Positions 15,145 through 24,136 of a stretch of 64,000 nucleotides of DNA are shown here, one piece after another. The notes under the pieces are model-generated. The model was given only the letters and a program-made list of their open reading frames with translations, did no database searches and had not been told where the DNA came from. The DNA is from Planosporangium flavigriseum (GTDB lineage Bacteria > Actinomycetota > Actinomycetes > Mycobacteriales > Micromonosporaceae), in assembly GCF_011947225.1 (NCBI RefSeq), contig NZ_JAATVW010000015.1, positions 1 to 64,000 on the forward strand. Reading direction: 5' to 3'. The position numbers were made by a program, and so were the translations under genes. Position 1 is the stretch's first letter. Each line of letters starts with the position of its first letter.

Positions 15145-16254
15145 ATGGCTTTACCCGCCTCGTCGACGACCGCCGCCACGCTCCGCGACCGGCTCAACCG
15201 GGTACGTGACAACGCTATCCTCGTGGTCCAGGCCGGCCTCGCCGCGGGTCTGGCCTGGTTCGTGGCTCATGACCTGGTCGGCCACGACCGGCCGTTCTTC
15301 GCGCCGATCGCGGCCGTGATCCCGCTGGGCGCCGCACTCGGGCACCGCATCAGACGGGTTGTCGAGCTCACCATCGGCGTCGCCGTCGGTGTTCTCGTCG
15401 GCGACGTGTTGATCTACCTGATCGGCACCGGCCCGCTGCAGATCGCCACCGTCGTGGCCCTGGCCGTGGCGATCGCGCTGTTCGTGCGGGGCAGTCCCAT
15501 CCTGATCATCCAGTCGGCGTCGTCGGCGGTGCTCGTCGCGACTGTGCAGCCACCCACGACCGGACTGGCGTACCCGCGGTTCGTGGACGCGCTGATCGGC
15601 GGCGCGATCGGGCTGTTGGTCACGGCGTTGCTGCTGCCACCCAACCCCCTGACGGTGGTGCACCGCGAAGCCGAGCCCCTGTTACGGGCCATCGCCGACG
15701 GTTTCGAGGGGGTGGCGGCCGCGCTGGACACCCGCGATCTGGCGGCCGCAGAGGAGGTACTGGAGCGGTTGCGGGCGACCAACGCCGAACTGACCGCGTA
15801 CAGCGACGCGCTGGCGGCCAGCCGCGAGGCCGTCCGGCTCTCCCCGCTGTGGTGGCGGTACCGGCACCGGCTGGCCCAGTACGCCGAAAGCGCCCCCGAG
15901 CTGGATCGGGTGACCCGCAACGCGCGGGTGCTGGCGCGCCGGGCGGTCGCCCTGCTGCGCGACGAGGAGCCGGTGCCCACCGAACTGCTGGCCGCGGTGG
16001 AGGCGCTCGGCGCGGCGACCCACAAGCTCGGGCGCGCGTTGGAGCGCGGCGCGGAGCCGGTGAAGACCCGCGAGCTGGCTTGTTCCGCGGTCCGCCATGC
16101 CGCCGAGGCGCAGCAGGCGACGCTCGGGTTCTCCGGCCAGATGGCGATCGGGCAGATTCGGTTCGTCGCGACCGACCTGTTACGCGCCACCGGCATGGAC
16201 CGTGTCGAGGCTGAGAAGACCGTCAGGGCGGTGTCCGCGGCACGGAAGGGCTGA
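15145..16254 (+). CDS. FUSC-family membrane protein (aromatic acid exporter-like)
   Basis: The 369-residue protein has a hydrophobic N-terminal half (about residues 25-170) with several helices. It includes HDLVGHDRPFFAPIAAVIPL and LGHRIRRVVELTIGVAVGVL, the typical start of FUSC/DUF939-type proteins. A soluble helical half follows (about 180-369), rich in glutamate and arginine. Family members are thought to export aromatic acids or fusaric-acid-like compounds, but no substrate is evident here. It starts with an ATG at 15145 and ends three bases before the stop of a convergent gene. Confidence 0.8.
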   Translation: MALPASSTTAATLRDRLNRVRDNAILVVQAGLAAGLAWFVAHDLVGHDRPFFAPIAAVIPLGAALGHRIRRVVELTIGVAVGVLVGDVLIYLIGTGPLQIATVVALAVAIALFVRGSPILIIQSASSAVLVATVQPPTTGLAYPRFVDALIGGAIGLLVTALLLPPNPLTVVHREAEPLLRAIADGFEGVAAALDTRDLAAAEEVLERLRATNAELTAYSDALAASREAVRLSPLWWRYRHRLAQYAESAPELDRVTRNARVLARRAVALLRDEEPVPTELLAAVEALGAATHKLGRALERGAEPVKTRELACSAVRHAAEAQQATLGFSGQMAIGQIRFVATDLLRATGMDRVEAEKTVRAVSAARKG

Positions 16255-16257
16255 CGC

Positions 16258-17142
16258 TCAGTCCTTGCGGGGGCCTGCCGAGACCGTCATCCGTGACCGG
16301 GCCTGTTGGTGGTGGTGCTGCGGCTCGGCGTAGAAGCTCAGTCCGATCACCGCCCCGAGCGTGACGAGGAAGCCGGCCGCGGCGAGCCACTCCCGGCCGG
16401 GGTGGATCTCGTCGCCGAGCAGCAGCAGGCCGACGGCGGCCGCGGGCACGGCGGCCGCGGCGTCCATCGAGGCGACCGCGGCGGTCGTGGAGCCGCGCTG
16501 CATGGCCATGCCGAGCAGCAGTTGGCCCACGATCGAGTGCGCGATCAACAGGTACAGCAGCGGGTCGGCCACGAACTGGTGGAACGAGTGCGCGCCGGCG
16601 AGGGGCCGGGATGCCACGGCGGCCGCCGAGAACGCCACGCCGGCTAGCGCGCCGAGCGCGACCGAGCCGCGCGCGCCGTGCAGCCGGGCCGCGAAGACGC
16701 CCAGGGCGCCGATCAGCAGCAGGGTGACGGCCAGCCCGACCTCACCGGCGAGGCCCAGTTGCCGGGACGGGTGCGGGCGGGCGGCGATCACCAGCCCGGC
16801 GAGGCCTCCGCACAGCGCCCCGAGCAGCGCCACCTCGGCCTTGGGCAGGCGCCACTTCAGTACGAGCACGCCGAGCAGCGCCGTGACACCGAGCCCGGCG
16901 GCCACCGCAGCCTGGACGAGGAACAGTGGCAGTTCCCGCCGGGCCAGGAAGGCCAGGAGGAAACCGGTGAACTGGCAGAGCAGGCCCACCAGGTAGGTCT
17001 TGCGCTTGCCCAGGCTCAGCAGCAGCCGGGGGTTGAAACCGTGCTGCAGGTCGGTGCGGGTGGCGGCGATGGACTGCAGCAGGTTGGCCACGCCGTAGGC
17101 GGCGATCATCGCCGCGAGAAAGATCCAACCTGCAGACACCAC
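16258..17142 (-). CDS. DMT/EamA-like multispan membrane protein
   Basis: The 294-residue protein is hydrophobic throughout, with about nine or ten predicted helices and a short histidine-rich tail (AEPQHHHQQ). An early basic loop reads SLGKRKTYLVGLLCQF, and a late GLLLLGDEIHPGREWLAAAG helix pair is typical of EamA/drug-metabolite transporter proteins. The transported compound is unknown. It starts with GTG and lies 35 bases after the hisN stop on the same strand, so the two may share a transcript. Confidence 0.7.
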   Translation of the reverse strand: MVSAGWIFLAAMIAAYGVANLLQSIAATRTDLQHGFNPRLLLSLGKRKTYLVGLLCQFTGFLLAFLARRELPLFLVQAAVAAGLGVTALLGVLVLKWRLPKAEVALLGALCGGLAGLVIAARPHPSRQLGLAGEVGLAVTLLLIGALGVFAARLHGARGSVALGALAGVAFSAAAVASRPLAGAHSFHQFVADPLLYLLIAHSIVGQLLLGMAMQRGSTTAAVASMDAAAAVPAAAVGLLLLGDEIHPGREWLAAAGFLVTLGAVIGLSFYAEPQHHHQQARSRMTVSAGPRKD

Positions 17143-17177
17143 CGGGGAAGGATAGACCCCGCGGGTTTACATCCGAG

Positions 17178-17993
17178 TCAGGACATCGGGTTATTGGATC
17201 TAACCCCCAGACGGGTGTAAATCTCGTCATGCAACTTGCCATTGGTCGCGATCGCGCTGCCACCGGCCGGACCGGGGCGCCCGGCCAGGTCGGTGAAGGT
17301 GCCGCCGGCCTCCGTCACGATGGGTACGAGCGCCGCCAGGTCCCACAGCGACAGCTCCGGCTCCACCATGATGTCGAGCGCACCCTCGGCGAGCAGCATG
17401 TAACCGTAGAAGTCCCCGTACGCCCGGCTGCGCCAGGTGTGGCGCATGATGTCGAGCATCGCGTCGAGCCGGCCGATCTCCTCCCAGCCGGTCAGCGAGG
17501 AGTAGCAGAACGAGGCGTCGGCCAACTGGCTCACCCCGGAGACGTGGATCTGGGTCGCGGCCGACTGGTGCCGGCCCGCGTACGCGCCGAGCCCCGACGC
17601 GGCCCACCAGCGCCGGCCCAGCGCCGGGGCGGAGACCAGGCCGACCACAGGAGTGTCGCCCTCCATGAGCGCGATGAGCGTGGCCCAGACCGGTACCCCG
17701 CGGACATAGTTCTTGGTGCCGTCGATCGGGTCGATGATCCAGCGCCGCTTCCCGTCCCCGGCCGCTGGCGCCGAGTCGCCGTACTCCTCGCCGAGCACGG
17801 CGTCGCGGGGGCGGGCGCGGGCCAGCGTGGCGCGCAGCGCCTTCTCCACGGCGATGTCGGCGTCGGAGACCGGCGTGAGGTCTGGTTTCGAGCTCACGTG
17901 CAGGTCGAGCGCGCGGAAGCGAGCCACCGAGATCTTGTCTGCGGTGTCGGCGAGCATGTGCGCGAGAGCGAGGTCGTCGGTGTACCGGGCCAT
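17178..17993 (-). CDS. hisN: Histidinol-phosphatase, inositol monophosphatase type (HisN)
   Basis: The 271-residue protein belongs to the inositol-phosphatase superfamily. The metal motif is GEEYGDS followed by [20 protein letters not shown], and the second metal aspartate lies in [19 protein letters not shown]. Actinobacteria use this enzyme type (HisN) for the histidinol phosphate step of histidine synthesis. The reading GTKNYVRG at the specificity loop matches HisN better than SuhB proteins, which read GTxNFxxG. Inositol phosphatase activity cannot be excluded. It starts with an ATG and is alone except for the membrane protein downstream. Confidence 0.85.
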   Translation of the reverse strand: MARYTDDLALAHMLADTADKISVARFRALDLHVSSKPDLTPVSDADIAVEKALRATLARARPRDAVLGEEYGDSAPAAGDGKRRWIIDPIDGTKNYVRGVPVWATLIALMEGDTPVVGLVSAPALGRRWWAASGLGAYAGRHQSAATQIHVSGVSQLADASFCYSSLTGWEEIGRLDAMLDIMRHTWRSRAYGDFYGYMLLAEGALDIMVEPELSLWDLAALVPIVTEAGGTFTDLAGRPGPAGGSAIATNGKLHDEIYTRLGVRSNNPMS

Positions 17994-18140
17994 GGTCGTG
18001 AACTTATCGGAAAAGCCCCTGACCAGCGCGCTGTGGCGGGCTATCGGCCCGATATTCGGTACGCGAATACGCCCGCGACAACGCGGTCTACTGGCGGACC
18101 GGTGGTTACGTGGAGGTCCGACGGGCCGCCGCTTCGACGT

Positions 18141-19151
18141 TCACTGCTGATCCTCCGGCTCGCCGCTGCGGGATGCCAGGAGGCGACGGTACGACGCGAG
18201 GCGGCGCGGGTCAGCCCCGCCCTCGGCGATCAGCTTGTCCAACCCGCAGTCGCCGCCGGCGCCGGTGTGGTCGCAGTTGGGCGAGCACCGGGTGGTCGCC
18301 TCGACCAGGTCGGAAAAGCCGTGCAGCAGGCTGTCCGGCGAGACGTGGGCCAGGCCGAACGACCGGATACCGGGGGTGTCGATGATCCAGCCGCCCGCGG
18401 GCAGCGGGAGGGCGACGGCGCTGGTGGAGGTGTGTCGGCCCTTGCCGACGGCGCTGACCACCCCGACGGCCCGGTCGGTACCGGGGACGAGGCGGTTCAC
18501 CAGCGTGGACTTGCCGACGCCGGAGTGGCCGACGAGCACGGAGACCCGGTCGGTCAGGGCCTCCAGCAGCTCGGTCGGCTCCTGCTCGGGGCGGCACAGG
18601 ACGTAGGGCAGGTCCAGTTCGGCGTAGTAGTCCAGCACCTCTTCGGGGCCGGCCAGGTCGGCCTTGGTCAGGCACAGCAGTGGCTCGATATCGGCGTCGT
18701 ACGCGGCGACCAGGCACCGGTCGATGAAGCCGGTACGCGGTGGCGGGTCGGACAGCGCGCTGACGATGACCAACTGTTCGGCGTTGGCCACCACCACGCG
18801 CTCCTGGCGCCCCTCGAGCGCGTTCTCGACGTCGTCGGCGGTGCGCATCAGCGTGGAGGTGCGCTCGTCGATGCGCACGATGCGCGCGAGGGTGTCGGCG
18901 CGCCCCGACACGTCCCCGACGATCTGCACCCGGTCGCCTACGACCACGCCCCGGCGGCCGAGCTCACGGGCGCGCATCGCGACGACGGTCCGCCCCTCAC
19001 CCACCACGCACGTGTACCGGCCGCGGTCGACCGCGACCACGAAGCCCTCGACAGCGTCCTCGTGGCGCGGGCGGATGCGGGTACGCGGCCGGGTAGACCG
19101 ACCCGGGCGTACCCGTACGTCGTCCTCGTCGTACTCCCGCTTTCGACTCAG
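18141..19151 (-). CDS. rsgA: Ribosome small-subunit-dependent GTPase RsgA, probable CTG start
   Basis: The 336-residue protein has an OB fold (about 40-105) and a circularly permuted GTPase domain with LCLTKADL (G4), GHSGVGKSTLVN (G1) and DTPGIRSFG (G3). The C-terminal zinc region has CSPNCDHTGAGGDC. RsgA acts in late 30S maturation. Starting at the first standard codon (GTG 19038-19040) would drop a conserved-looking REYDEDDVRVRPGR segment. No ATG, GTG or TTG lies further upstream in frame. A CTG at 19149-19151 overlaps the aroA stop and has GGAGG seven bases before it, so I place the start there. Confidence 0.88.
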   Translation of the reverse strand: MSRKREYDEDDVRVRPGRSTRPRTRIRPRHEDAVEGFVVAVDRGRYTCVVGEGRTVVAMRARELGRRGVVVGDRVQIVGDVSGRADTLARIVRIDERTSTLMRTADDVENALEGRQERVVVANAEQLVIVSALSDPPPRTGFIDRCLVAAYDADIEPLLCLTKADLAGPEEVLDYYAELDLPYVLCRPEQEPTELLEALTDRVSVLVGHSGVGKSTLVNRLVPGTDRAVGVVSAVGKGRHTSTSAVALPLPAGGWIIDTPGIRSFGLAHVSPDSLLHGFSDLVEATTRCSPNCDHTGAGGDCGLDKLIAEGGADPRRLASYRRLLASRSGEPEDQQ

Positions 19152-20449
19152 TGCTCAACCTCCGGCTGGCCCACCATTGCCGACCATAGTGCCGGGAACT
19201 CTGGCATCGTCTTCGAGGTACACCCGACATCGGTGAGCTCGACCCCGGGCACGGCGAGCCCGATGACGGCTGCGGCATGCGCCATCCGGTGGTCGTCGTA
19301 GGTCTCGAACACCCCGCCGGTCAGCGGCCGGGGCCGGATCTCCAGGCCGTCCGGATGCTCGATCACCTCCGCGCCGAGCCGGCTCAGCTCGCGGGTCAGC
19401 GCCCCGAGCCGGTCGGTCTCGTGTCCGCGCAGGTGCGCGATGCCGCGCAGCCGGGACGGCGAGTCGGCGAGCGCGGCGAGACCCGCGAGTACGGGCGTGA
19501 GCTCGCCGACCTCGGACAGGTCCGCGTCGAGGCCGTGCACCACGCCGGTGCCGTGCATGGTCAGACCGTCGGTGGACAGGATGGGATCGCCGCCCATCGC
19601 GGACAGCAGCTCACGCAGCCGGTCGCCGGCCTGGGTGGTGCTGCTCGGCCAGCCGGGCACGCTGACCGTGCCGCCGGTGACCAGCGCGGCGGCCAGGAAC
19701 GGCGCGGCGCCCGACAGATCGGGTTCGATGTCCCAGCCGCGGCCGGACAGGCGTCCCGGCTGGACCGTCCATACGTCGGGCGTGCTGTCGTCGACGCCGG
19801 CGCCGACCGCCCGCAGCATCTGTACGGTCATCTCCAGATGCGGTGCGCTGGGCACCGGCGGACCAACGTGACGAACGACCACACCCTGCTCGAAGGCCGC
19901 GGCGGCGAGCAGCAGGCCGCTGACGAGCTGGCTGGAGCTGGACGCGTCGATCGTGACCTCGCCGCCGCGGACCCGGCCCGAGCCGTGCACGGTCATCGGC
20001 AGGTGTCCACCCGGCGCCGCCTCGATCCGCACCCCGAGCTGGCCGAGCGCCTCGATCAGCGGTGCCATCGGCCGCTGCCGGGCGCGCGGGTCGCCGTCGA
20101 ACGTCACCGCCCCGTCGGCGAGCGCCGCCACCGGTGGCAGGAAGCGCATGACGGTGCCGGCCAGGCCGACGTCAACCTTCGCCGGGCCGTGCATCGGCTG
20201 CGGGCGGACCACCCACAGGTCGTCGTCGCCCGTACTCACGCCTGTGCCCAGGGCCTGGAGGCCGGCGGCCATGAGCATGGTGTCGCGGGCGCGCAGCGGG
20301 GCGCGCAGGGTGCTCGCGCCGGTGGACACCGCCGCGAGTACGAGCGCCCGCGCGGTCATCGACTTGGAGCCGGGCAACCGTACGGTCGCCGCCACGGGGC
20401 TGTCGGCGGTCGGTGCCGTCCACGGTCGTGCGGGTTTGCTGTCTGCCAC
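19148..20449 (-). CDS. aroA: 3-phosphoshikimate 1-carboxyvinyltransferase (EPSP synthase)
   Basis: The 433-residue protein has the shikimate-pathway signatures. VRLPGSKSMTARALVLAAV is the N-terminal substrate loop, VGLAGTVMRFLPPVAALADG carries the LxGTxxRF-type motif, and DPRARQRPMAPLIEAL and FETYDDHRMAHAAAVIGLA follow. Threonine replaces the usual asparagine after KSM, a variant common in actinobacteria. It joins phosphoenolpyruvate to shikimate 3-phosphate for chorismate synthesis. The GTG at 20447-20449 is the start that gives the standard N-terminus. It is divergent from the SRAP gene and coupled to rsgA downstream. Confidence 0.95.
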   Translation of the reverse strand: MADSKPARPWTAPTADSPVAATVRLPGSKSMTARALVLAAVSTGASTLRAPLRARDTMLMAAGLQALGTGVSTGDDDLWVVRPQPMHGPAKVDVGLAGTVMRFLPPVAALADGAVTFDGDPRARQRPMAPLIEALGQLGVRIEAAPGGHLPMTVHGSGRVRGGEVTIDASSSSQLVSGLLLAAAAFEQGVVVRHVGPPVPSAPHLEMTVQMLRAVGAGVDDSTPDVWTVQPGRLSGRGWDIEPDLSGAAPFLAAALVTGGTVSVPGWPSSTTQAGDRLRELLSAMGGDPILSTDGLTMHGTGVVHGLDADLSEVGELTPVLAGLAALADSPSRLRGIAHLRGHETDRLGALTRELSRLGAEVIEHPDGLEIRPRPLTGGVFETYDDHRMAHAAAVIGLAVPGVELTDVGCTSKTMPEFPALWSAMVGQPEVEH

Positions 20450-20572
20450 CCGTCTAGTCTGCCCAACCGGTCTGGCTGCTGCGACGGCGTACCGGGGCGC
20501 TCCTGTTGGGTGGGACACCGGGATCGGCGAAAGGGGCAACGCGGCGGCGGCGTCCTCGGTAGCGTGGTCGCC

Positions 20573-21295
20573 ATGTGCGGCCGGTACGCCACCACCCGTA
20601 GCGCGACTGATCTCAGCGCAATGTTCGAGGCTTCCGACGAGACCGGCGACGGCCTGGCCGCGGACTACAACGTGGCGCCGACCGACGCCGTGCCGATCGT
20701 GCGTCGGACCCGGCGGGTCGAGTCGCCGGTGCTGTCCATGGCCCGCTGGGGGCTTGTGCCGTCGTGGGCGAAGGACGCGAGCGGCGCGGCCCGCATGATC
20801 AACGCCCGCGCCGAGACGGTGGCGACGACCAGGGCGTACGCGCCGTCGTTCGCCGCCCGGCGCTGCCTGGTGCCCGCCGACGGGTGGTACGAGTGGGTCC
20901 GCCGCTCGCCCAAGGAGCGCCAGCCCTACTTCATGACCCGCCGTGACTCCGGCGTGCTGGCCTTCGCCGGCCTCTGGTCGGTGTGGGGCGAGAAGCTCAT
21001 GACGTGCACGATCCTGACCACGGCCGCCGTGGGTGAGCTGTCGCTCGTGCACGACCGGATGCCGGTCGCGCTGCCGGCGGAGCGCTGGCGGCAGTGGCTC
21101 GACGGCGACGCCGCAGCCGCGTCCGCGCTGCTGGGGCCGCCGCCCGCCGAGTACCTCGACTCGATCGAGATTCGGCCGGTCGGGGCGGCCGTCGGCGACG
21201 TCCGCAACGATGGTCCGCGACTGGTGGAGCGGGTGGCGGCCGCCCCGCTGGGCGCCCCCGCCGAGGGGCCACAGGACCTGACGCTTTTCGACTGA
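20573..21295 (+). CDS. SOS response-associated peptidase family protein (SRAP, YedK/HMCES type)
   Basis: The 240-residue protein starts MCGRYATT. Cysteine 2, exposed after methionine removal, is the residue that forms a thiazolidine crosslink with abasic sites in single-stranded DNA. Other family landmarks are DYNVAPTD, RWGLVPSWAKD, INARAET (catalytic Asn and Glu), RCLVPADGWYEW and VHDRMPVAL (catalytic His). It protects replication forks by shielding abasic sites. It is divergent from aroA, an arrangement also seen in mycobacteria. The start is fixed by the need for Cys2. Confidence 0.95.
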   Translation: MCGRYATTRSATDLSAMFEASDETGDGLAADYNVAPTDAVPIVRRTRRVESPVLSMARWGLVPSWAKDASGAARMINARAETVATTRAYAPSFAARRCLVPADGWYEWVRRSPKERQPYFMTRRDSGVLAFAGLWSVWGEKLMTCTILTTAAVGELSLVHDRMPVALPAERWRQWLDGDAAAASALLGPPPAEYLDSIEIRPVGAAVGDVRNDGPRLVERVAAAPLGAPAEGPQDLTLFD

Positions 21296-21450
21296 TATGA
21301 CGGGGCTTGGGATGCGCCTTTTCTGCAATCTCTCTTAAGAGTCTTGTCGAAGGACCTATATCTGCGATAAAACACTGCGCCGGTGGGCCTGCTGTTCTTT
21401 GGCCAGTTCGTGCCCATCGAAATGTCGTAACCCACGGGGGAGGTGGGTGC

Positions 21451-21849
21451 ATGACCCGGGCGCGATCGCCACGTCCACACGAGGTTGCTGCAGCCAGGCG
21501 CGATCCACGACTACTTCGCGCGATCAGCGAACGCGACCTCGATCCGGCGTGGCGGGCAAGGGGCCTGTGCCAGAGTGTGGATCCGGAGACGTTCTTTCCT
21601 GCGCCGAGCGAGCCGACCGACACCGCGATCGCGCTGTGTCGTACCTGCGATGTCCAGGGCTCCTGCCTGGCCTGGGCGCTCGACGTCGGGGACTGCCACG
21701 GGGTCTGGGGCGGCACCACGCCCCGCGAGCGGCGGGCGATGCTGGTCGTCTGGCGCTCCGACGTCCAGAGCGGGTCCTATGACTCCGAGCGGCTGAGCGA
21801 GTTGAACGTCCTGCGCGTGCTCGAAGAGGTGGGCGCGGCCAGCCGGTAA
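21451..21849 (+). CDS. WhiB-family iron-sulfur regulator
   Basis: The 132-residue protein has the four [4Fe-4S] cysteines C40, C63, C66 and C72 (ALCRTCDVQGSCLAWAL), followed by the VWGG turn motif and a basic stretch (TPRERRAML). WhiB-like proteins bind region 4 of the principal sigma factor and modulate transcription in response to redox or nitric oxide. A long N-terminal tail and an acidic C-terminal helix set it apart from the compact WhiB1-type protein at 34022. GGGGAGG lies seven bases before the ATG at 21451, which decides the start. It is monocistronic. Confidence 0.93.
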   Translation: MTRARSPRPHEVAAARRDPRLLRAISERDLDPAWRARGLCQSVDPETFFPAPSEPTDTAIALCRTCDVQGSCLAWALDVGDCHGVWGGTTPRERRAMLVVWRSDVQSGSYDSERLSELNVLRVLEEVGAASR

Positions 21850-21873
21850 CCGTCGGCTGCGATCATTTGACCC

Positions 21874-22488
21874 ATGATCGAGGTCGCGACCGCGTACGGG
21901 CCGGCCAGGCTCGACATCGACCAGCCCGCCACCGACCCGCTGAGCCTGCTCGTGCTCGGCCACGGCGCCGGAGGCGGGGTGGACGCCGTCGACCTGCTGG
22001 CCGTACGCGACGCGGCGGTCGCCTCTCGCGTGACGGTGGCCCGCGTCACTCAGCCGTACCGGGTGGCTGGGCGCCGCGCGCCGGCGCCCGCCAGTCAGCT
22101 GGACCGGGCGTTCGTGGCCGTCGTCGCCGCAGCGCGCGCCCTCGTACCCGTACGGGTTCCGCTGATCGTCGGTGGCCGTTCCAGCGGCGCCCGTGTCGCC
22201 TGCCGTACCGCCGCGGAGCTCGGGGCGGCCGGTGTGCTCGCGCTGGCGTTCCCCCTGCACCCGCCGGGCAAGCCTGACCGCAGTCGGGCCGGGGAGCTGC
22301 CGGCCCAGCTGCCGACCTTGGTCGTGAACGGTGACCGGGACCCGTTCGGCGTGCCGACCGCGTCCGGCCTGGTCGACGTGCGCGTACGCGCGGGCGAGAC
22401 CCACGACCTGCGCCGTGATCCGGCCGCCGTGGCCGCGGTCGCGGTGGGTTGGCTCGTGCAGAACGGCTGGGCCGCTGCCAGGCCGTAA
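21874..22488 (+). CDS. KANL3/Tex30-type alpha/beta hydrolase
   Basis: The 204-residue protein has an LVLGHGAGGG oxyanion loop, the nucleophile elbow VGGRSSGARVACR (serine in GRSSG) and a VVNGDRDPFG acid strand. A late GETHDL supplies the histidine. This set matches the short alpha/beta hydrolases annotated as KANL3/Tex30-like or dienelactone hydrolase-like. No signal peptide is present and the substrate is unknown. The ATG at 21874 lies 25 bases after the WhiB gene on the same strand. Confidence 0.75.
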   Translation: MIEVATAYGPARLDIDQPATDPLSLLVLGHGAGGGVDAVDLLAVRDAAVASRVTVARVTQPYRVAGRRAPAPASQLDRAFVAVVAAARALVPVRVPLIVGGRSSGARVACRTAAELGAAGVLALAFPLHPPGKPDRSRAGELPAQLPTLVVNGDRDPFGVPTASGLVDVRVRAGETHDLRRDPAAVAAVAVGWLVQNGWAAARP

Positions 22489-22528
22489 TGGGCGGTGACG
22501 GCGGGCCGCAAACTGTGGCCCAGACCTC

Positions 22529-22554
22529 GGAATGATCCGCTCGCGACCGCCGTT
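22529..22554 (+). promoter_or_regulatory. Consensus SigR-type promoter upstream of sigR
   Basis: GGAAT at 22529-22533 is followed by exactly 18 bases and GTT at 22552-22554, the SigR (SigH) consensus. Transcription would begin near 22560, upstream of the GTG at 22618 that opens an extended SigR frame. Autoregulation by SigR is known in Streptomyces and mycobacteria. Confidence 0.75.
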
Positions 22555-22836
22555 GCAACCCCTTTGAGAGCCGTGCGCGCCTTGCGCGTTACGGCTACTG
22601 GGAAGGGGGGATTCCAGGTGGGTATCAAAACCCGGGAGTCCAACAGCAACGAAGCGCAACGTTGGCGCCGTGTCCTAGCCGGTCCGGAGTGGCCGGCCGC
22701 GGTCGAGCGAGCGTCCGCCGGCTCGGCGCCGGCCTGGCCCGCGATCTCCGTGGAGCGGGTGAACACCGGGTGGCCTCGGAATGGCGATGGTCCTCGCGGC
22801 GTATTCTCTGCGGGACGGTCAAAGGAAGAGGGGCGC

Positions 22837-23454
22837 GTGTCAGTCGACGAGAAGCCCGACCAGCGGCGCGATCGTTTCGTGCGCGAAGCGATGCCGTTCC
22901 TCGACCAGCTCTACGCGGCCGCGTTGCGGATGACGCGCAACCCCGCCGACGCCGAGGACCTGCTCCAGGAGACCTTCCTGAAGGCCTACGCGGCGTTCCA
23001 CCAGTTCCAGCCGGGCACCAACCTCAAGGCCTGGCTCTACCGGATCCTCACCAACACGTACATCAACTCGTACCGCAAGCGGCAGCGGCAGCCGATCCAG
23101 GCGCCGACCGAGGAGATCCACGACTGGCAGCTCCACGAGGCGGAGTCGCACACGTCGAGAGGCCTCCGGTCGGCCGAGACCGAAGCGCTCGACCGGCTGC
23201 CCGACTCGGACATCAAGCAAGCGCTGCAGTCGCTGCCGGAGGAGTTCCGGCTGGCGGTCTACCTCGCTGATGTCGAGGGCTTCTCCTACAAGGAGATCGC
23301 CGAGATCATGGGTACGCCGATCGGCACGGTGATGTCGCGACTGCATCGGGGCCGGCGCAACCTGCGCGGGATGCTGGAGCACTACGCTGCCGATCGGGGC
23401 TTCAGCAAGGTCGGATCCGAGAGTCAGCGGGCTGGGCAGGAGGCGTCAAAGTGA
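22837..23454 (+). CDS. sigR: ECF sigma factor SigR (SigH-type, thiol stress)
   Basis: The 205-residue protein has region 2 ([20 protein letters not shown], then [20 protein letters not shown]), a linker, and region 4 ([20 protein letters not shown] and [16 protein letters not shown]). This is the SigR/SigH subgroup that controls thioredoxin and other thiol-oxidative responses. The short form starts at GTG 22837 after AGGAAG. The same frame stays open to a GTG at 22618 with an AGGGGGGA site, giving a 73-residue extension like the SigR' isoform of Streptomyces. The anti-sigma gene rsrA overlaps its stop. Confidence 0.95.
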   Translation: MSVDEKPDQRRDRFVREAMPFLDQLYAAALRMTRNPADAEDLLQETFLKAYAAFHQFQPGTNLKAWLYRILTNTYINSYRKRQRQPIQAPTEEIHDWQLHEAESHTSRGLRSAETEALDRLPDSDIKQALQSLPEEFRLAVYLADVEGFSYKEIAEIMGTPIGTVMSRLHRGRRNLRGMLEHYAADRGFSKVGSESQRAGQEASK

Positions 23455-23735
23455 GTTGCGGCGACCACCACGAGACCGACTGCCGTGAGGTGTTGGCCGA
23501 GGTCTACCTGTACCTCGACCTGGAGTGCTCCGAAGACCGCCGGATGCTGATCCGCGGGCACCTCGACGAATGCTCGCCGTGCCTTCGCGAGTACGGCATC
23601 GAGCAGGAGGTGAAGGTGCTGGTGGCCCGCTCCTGCGGTGCCGAGACGGCTCCGCCGGAGCTGAAGCAGCGCCTGCGCGCCAAGCTTTCCGAGTTGGTGT
23701 TCGAGGCTGACACCCGAGAGTTTTTAGCTGAATAG
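23451..23735 (+). CDS. rsrA: Zinc-binding redox anti-sigma factor RsrA
   Basis: The 94-residue protein has the ZAS motif HLDECSPC (H37, C41, C44) plus C11, the residues that hold zinc and form the redox disulfide in RsrA. Reduced RsrA binds SigR; oxidation releases zinc and frees the sigma factor. Its GTG (23451) overlaps the sigR stop as GTGA, so the two are translationally coupled. Additional cysteines at 3, 26 and 62 are present. Length and motif spacing fit RsrA/RshA. Confidence 0.95.
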   Translation: MSCGDHHETDCREVLAEVYLYLDLECSEDRRMLIRGHLDECSPCLREYGIEQEVKVLVARSCGAETAPPELKQRLRAKLSELVFEADTREFLAE

Positions 23736-23740
23736 CACGC

Positions 23741-23776
23741 TGAGGGCCCGCGCACTGCGCGGGCCCTCAGCTTTTG
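23741..23776 (+). terminator. Terminator of the sigR-rsrA operon
   Basis: CTGAGGGCCCGCGCA and its exact complement flank a single central base and are followed by CTTTT. This is a 15-bp GC-rich stem with a T-run, six bases after the rsrA stop. Confidence 0.85.
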
Positions 23777-24136
23777 GCTACCCGCGTGTGGCCCGGGGGA
23801 TGACGGGTGCGTCCCGGCCGGTTCCGCGCTCGCCGAGGCGGGGGCTGTTGTCCGCCGAGTCCTTTTCCGTTGACAACCGTCTCCGGCTGCTGCGGTTCTT
23901 TCATGCTGGTGCCTACCCGGAAGTGTCGTCGTCTTCATCCGAACGGCCAGTGACCGGGGTAGACGTTACTCAATGCGTGTGCCGTCGGTGTGACGGCCTG
24001 AGCTCGGCCGGTCCGCGAGCGGTCGTGCGCGTCAGGTCGTGATCTGCGCGGGAGCCGGGTGCGGCAACCGGCGGGCGGTCACACACAGGTGGTTGGATAC
24101 CGGAAGCAGTGAGGGCAGAACGGAAGGGGGCCGAGG
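23777..24136. other. Gene-free stretch between rsrA and the biotinyl carrier gene
   Basis: This 360-base interval has no convincing coding frame. A TTGACA at about 23870 could be a -35 box, but no matching -10 stands out. The promoter of the carrier protein gene is expected here. Confidence 0.4.

Noticed and set aside
18000-18140. C-terminal scrap of an acetyltransferase-like gene ([10 protein letters not shown])
   Set aside because: The stretch is too short and lacks a stop in the right place; it could be chance.
17229-19301. A 690-codon plus-strand frame across hisN and rsgA
   Set aside because: It crosses two recognised minus-strand genes and their gap, and reads as low-complexity sequence.
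22495-22617. Upstream in-frame codons before the SigR' GTG as part of SigR
   Set aside because: They overlap the SigR promoter itself and would not be on the SigR-dependent transcript.
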